Below, one piece after another: positions 6,214 through 7,668 of a DNA stretch of 7,668 nt. The notes below the pieces were generated by a model, which did not search any database, had not been told where the DNA came from, and saw only the letters and a list, made by a program, of their open reading frames with translations. The DNA comes from Acidovorax delafieldii (lineage in GTDB: Bacteria; Pseudomonadota; Gammaproteobacteria; Burkholderiales; Burkholderiaceae_C), in NCBI GenBank assembly GCA_002327945.1, contig DCVY01000047.1:1986-9653 (forward strand). Reading direction: 5' to 3'. Numbering within the stretch: position 1 is the stretch's first letter; the number at the start of each line of letters is the position of its first letter. The position numbers and the translations under genes were made by a program.

Positions 6214-6219
6214 TAAAAT
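6214..6219 (+). promoter_or_regulatory. Possible -10 element of the alaS promoter
   Basis: CCCTAAAATCC contains TAAAAT, 5 of 6 to the -10 consensus, 66 bases before the alaS ATG. No recognisable -35 is present 17 bases upstream, where the sequence is G-rich (GGTGGC). It is the best candidate between the repeat and alaS, but weak. Confidence 0.35.
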
Positions 6220-6230
6220 CCTGCGTCCGC

Positions 6231-6254
6231 CTGCTGGTAGCAGCGCAGGCCTGC
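6231..6254 (+). promoter_or_regulatory. Tandem palindromes in the alaS leader
   Basis: CTGCT-GGT-AGCAG (6231-6243) is a perfect 5-bp hairpin, directly followed by the perfect 10-base palindrome GCAGGCCTGC (6245-6254). They lie just after the likely transcription start. E. coli AlaRS is known to repress its own gene by binding a palindrome around the start of transcription, so a similar role is possible but not shown. Confidence 0.3.
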
Positions 6255-6285
6255 CGCAGCATCTCCGTTCGTGAAGAAAAAGCCC

Positions 6286-7668
6286 ATGACCCCCACATTC
6301 ACCGTTGCCGACATCCGCAAGACCTTTCTGGACTTTTTTGCCTCCAAAGGCCACACCGTCGTGGCGTCCAGCCCGCTGGTGCCCGGCAACGATCCCACGC
6401 TGATGTTCACCAACTCGGGCATGGTGCAGTTCAAGGATGTGTTTCTGGGCACCGACAAACGCCCCTACAGCCGGGCGGTGTCGGTGCAGGCCTGCCTGCG
6501 CGCGGGCGGCAAGCACAACGACCTGGAGAACGTGGGCTACACCGCGCGCCACCACACCTTCTTTGAAATGTTGGGCAACTGGAGCTTTGGCGACTACTTC
6601 AAGCGCGAGTCGCTCAAGTGGGCCTGGGAGCTGCTGACCGAGGTGTACAAGCTGCCCGCCGACCGCCTGCTGGCCACCGTGTACCAGGAGGACGATGAGG
6701 CCTACGACATCTGGACCAAGGAGATCGGCCTGCCGCCCGAGCGCGTGATCCGCATCGGCGACAACAAGGGCGGTCGCTACAAGAGCGACAACTTCTGGAT
6801 GATGGCCGACACCGGCCCCTGCGGCCCCTGCTCTGAAATCTTCTACGACCACGGCGACCACATTGCCGGCGGCCCCCCCGGCAGCCCCGACGAAGACGGC
6901 GACCGCTTCATCGAGATCTGGAACAACGTGTTCATGCAGTTCAACATGGACGAAACCGGCGCAGTGACCCCGCTGCCCGCGCCCTGCGTGGACACCGGCA
7001 TGGGCCTGGAGCGGCTGGCGGCCATCCTGCAGCATGTGCACAGTAACTACGAAATCGACATTTTCGACCAGCTCATCAAGGCAGCCGCGCGCGAAACTGG
7101 CGAAAAAGACCTGGGCCACAAGAGCCTGCGCGTGATTGCCGACCATATCCGCGCCACCGCATTTTTGGTGAGCGACGGCGTGATCCCCAGCAACGAAGGC
7201 CGCGGCTACGTGCAGCGCCGCATCGTGCGCCGCGCCATCCGCCACGGCTACAAGCTGGGCCAGAAGACGCCGTTCTTTCACAAACTGGTGGCCGACCTGG
7301 TGCGCCTGATGGGCGATGCCTACCCCTCGCTGCGCGCGCAGGAGCAGCGCATCACCGAGGTGCTCAAGACCGAGGAAGAACGCTTCTTCGAAACCCTGGC
7401 CAATGGCATGGATATCCTCGATGCAGCCCTGAACGGCGGTGCCAAGGTGCTGCCGGGCGACGTGGCCTTCAAGCTGCACGACACCTATGGTTTTCCGCTC
7501 GACCTGACCAACGACGTCTGCCGCGAGCGCGACGTCGAGGTGGACGAGACCGGATTCAAGACAGCCATGGAAAAGCAGAAGGCCCAGGCCCGCGCTGCCG
7601 GCAAGTTCAAGATGGACAAGGCGCTGGATTACACCGGCGACGCCAACCAGTTCACTGGCTACGAGCAC
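6286..7668 (+). CDS. alaS: Alanyl-tRNA synthetase, 3'-truncated by window edge
   Basis: Attaches alanine to tRNA-Ala, a cytoplasmic and essential step of translation. The first 461 codons are present and the frame is open to the last base; the full enzyme is usually about 875 residues. Seen in order: the N-terminal [18 protein letters not shown]; class II motif 1 region with [28 protein letters not shown] (28-55); motif 2 with [18 protein letters not shown] (88-105); [11 protein letters not shown]; motif 3 GMGLERLA (238-245); and the tRNA-recognition part with [28 protein letters not shown]. All catalytic motifs are intact. The editing domain with its zinc-binding HxxxH and the C-Ala domain lie outside the window. 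ATG 6286 is preferred over an in-frame GTG at 6271 because GAAGAAA precedes it at a usable distance while the GTG has no ribosome site; family proteins begin a few residues before FTVADIR. The minus strand opposite is also open for 520 codons, which I treat as a by-product of codon bias. Confidence 0.97.
   Translation, partial: MTPTFTVADIRKTFLDFFASKGHTVVASSPLVPGNDPTLMFTNSGMVQFKDVFLGTDKRPYSRAVSVQACLRAGGKHNDLENVGYTARHHTFFEMLGNWSFGDYFKRESLKWAWELLTEVYKLPADRLLATVYQEDDEAYDIWTKEIGLPPERVIRIGDNKGGRYKSDNFWMMADTGPCGPCSEIFYDHGDHIAGGPPGSPDEDGDRFIEIWNNVFMQFNMDETGAVTPLPAPCVDTGMGLERLAAILQHVHSNYEIDIFDQLIKAAARETGEKDLGHKSLRVIADHIRATAFLVSDGVIPSNEGRGYVQRRIVRRAIRHGYKLGQKTPFFHKLVADLVRLMGDAYPSLRAQEQRITEVLKTEEERFFETLANGMDILDAALNGGAKVLPGDVAFKLHDTYGFPLDLTNDVCRERDVEVDETGFKTAMEKQKAQARAAGKFKMDKALDYTGDANQFTGYEH

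Noticed and set aside
6106..7668. A 520-codon open frame on the minus strand opposite alaS
   Set aside because: The plus strand encodes clear AlaRS with all class II motifs. The antisense translation is low-complexity Val/Ala/His/Gln with no recognisable domain, a common by-product of GC-rich codon use.

Overview
The window looks like chromosomal DNA of a high-GC betaproteobacterium of the Burkholderiales, most likely Comamonadaceae (Acidovorax-like). I base this on the codon use, the gene families and an intergenic palindrome of a type I remember from that family. No alignment was run. No phage, plasmid, insertion sequence, CRISPR or tRNA/rRNA is visible.

Layout: (1) 1-1734, the 3' three-quarters of ppsA (phosphoenolpyruvate synthase), whose start lies before the window. 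(2) 1769-4199, a two-gene unit on the same strand with an 8-bp stop/start overlap. It encodes a small two-helix protein (DUF4212 type) and a large sodium:solute symporter (VC_2705 type) with a long hydrophilic insertion and a textbook EF-hand loop. (3) 4213-4293, an 81-bp repeat that begins with a good intrinsic terminator for the symporter unit. (4) 4374-5169, two minus-strand genes: a small FKBP-type prolyl isomerase and, upstream of it, an HxlR-like winged-helix regulator. A 48-bp palindrome lies between them and a recognisable promoter precedes the regulator. (5) 5366-6049, a decayed family III (CaiB/BaiF) CoA-transferase gene with an internal deletion, two compensating frameshifts and a G9 tract that has slipped past the natural stop. 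(6) 6091-6171, a second copy of the 81-bp repeat, inverted and about 94% identical to the first. (7) 6286 to the end, the first 461 codons of alaS (alanyl-tRNA synthetase).

ppsA and alaS are housekeeping genes. The stretch between the two inverted 81-bp repeats (4294-6090) is the accessory-looking part: FKBP gene, regulator and dead CoA-transferase gene. The symporter pair next to ppsA would fit import of an organic acid followed by gluconeogenesis, but the substrate cannot be read from the sequence. I do not see a clearly new multi-gene system. The points most worth a second look are the inverted repeat pair, the periplasmic additions to the symporter and the decay pattern of the CoA-transferase gene.
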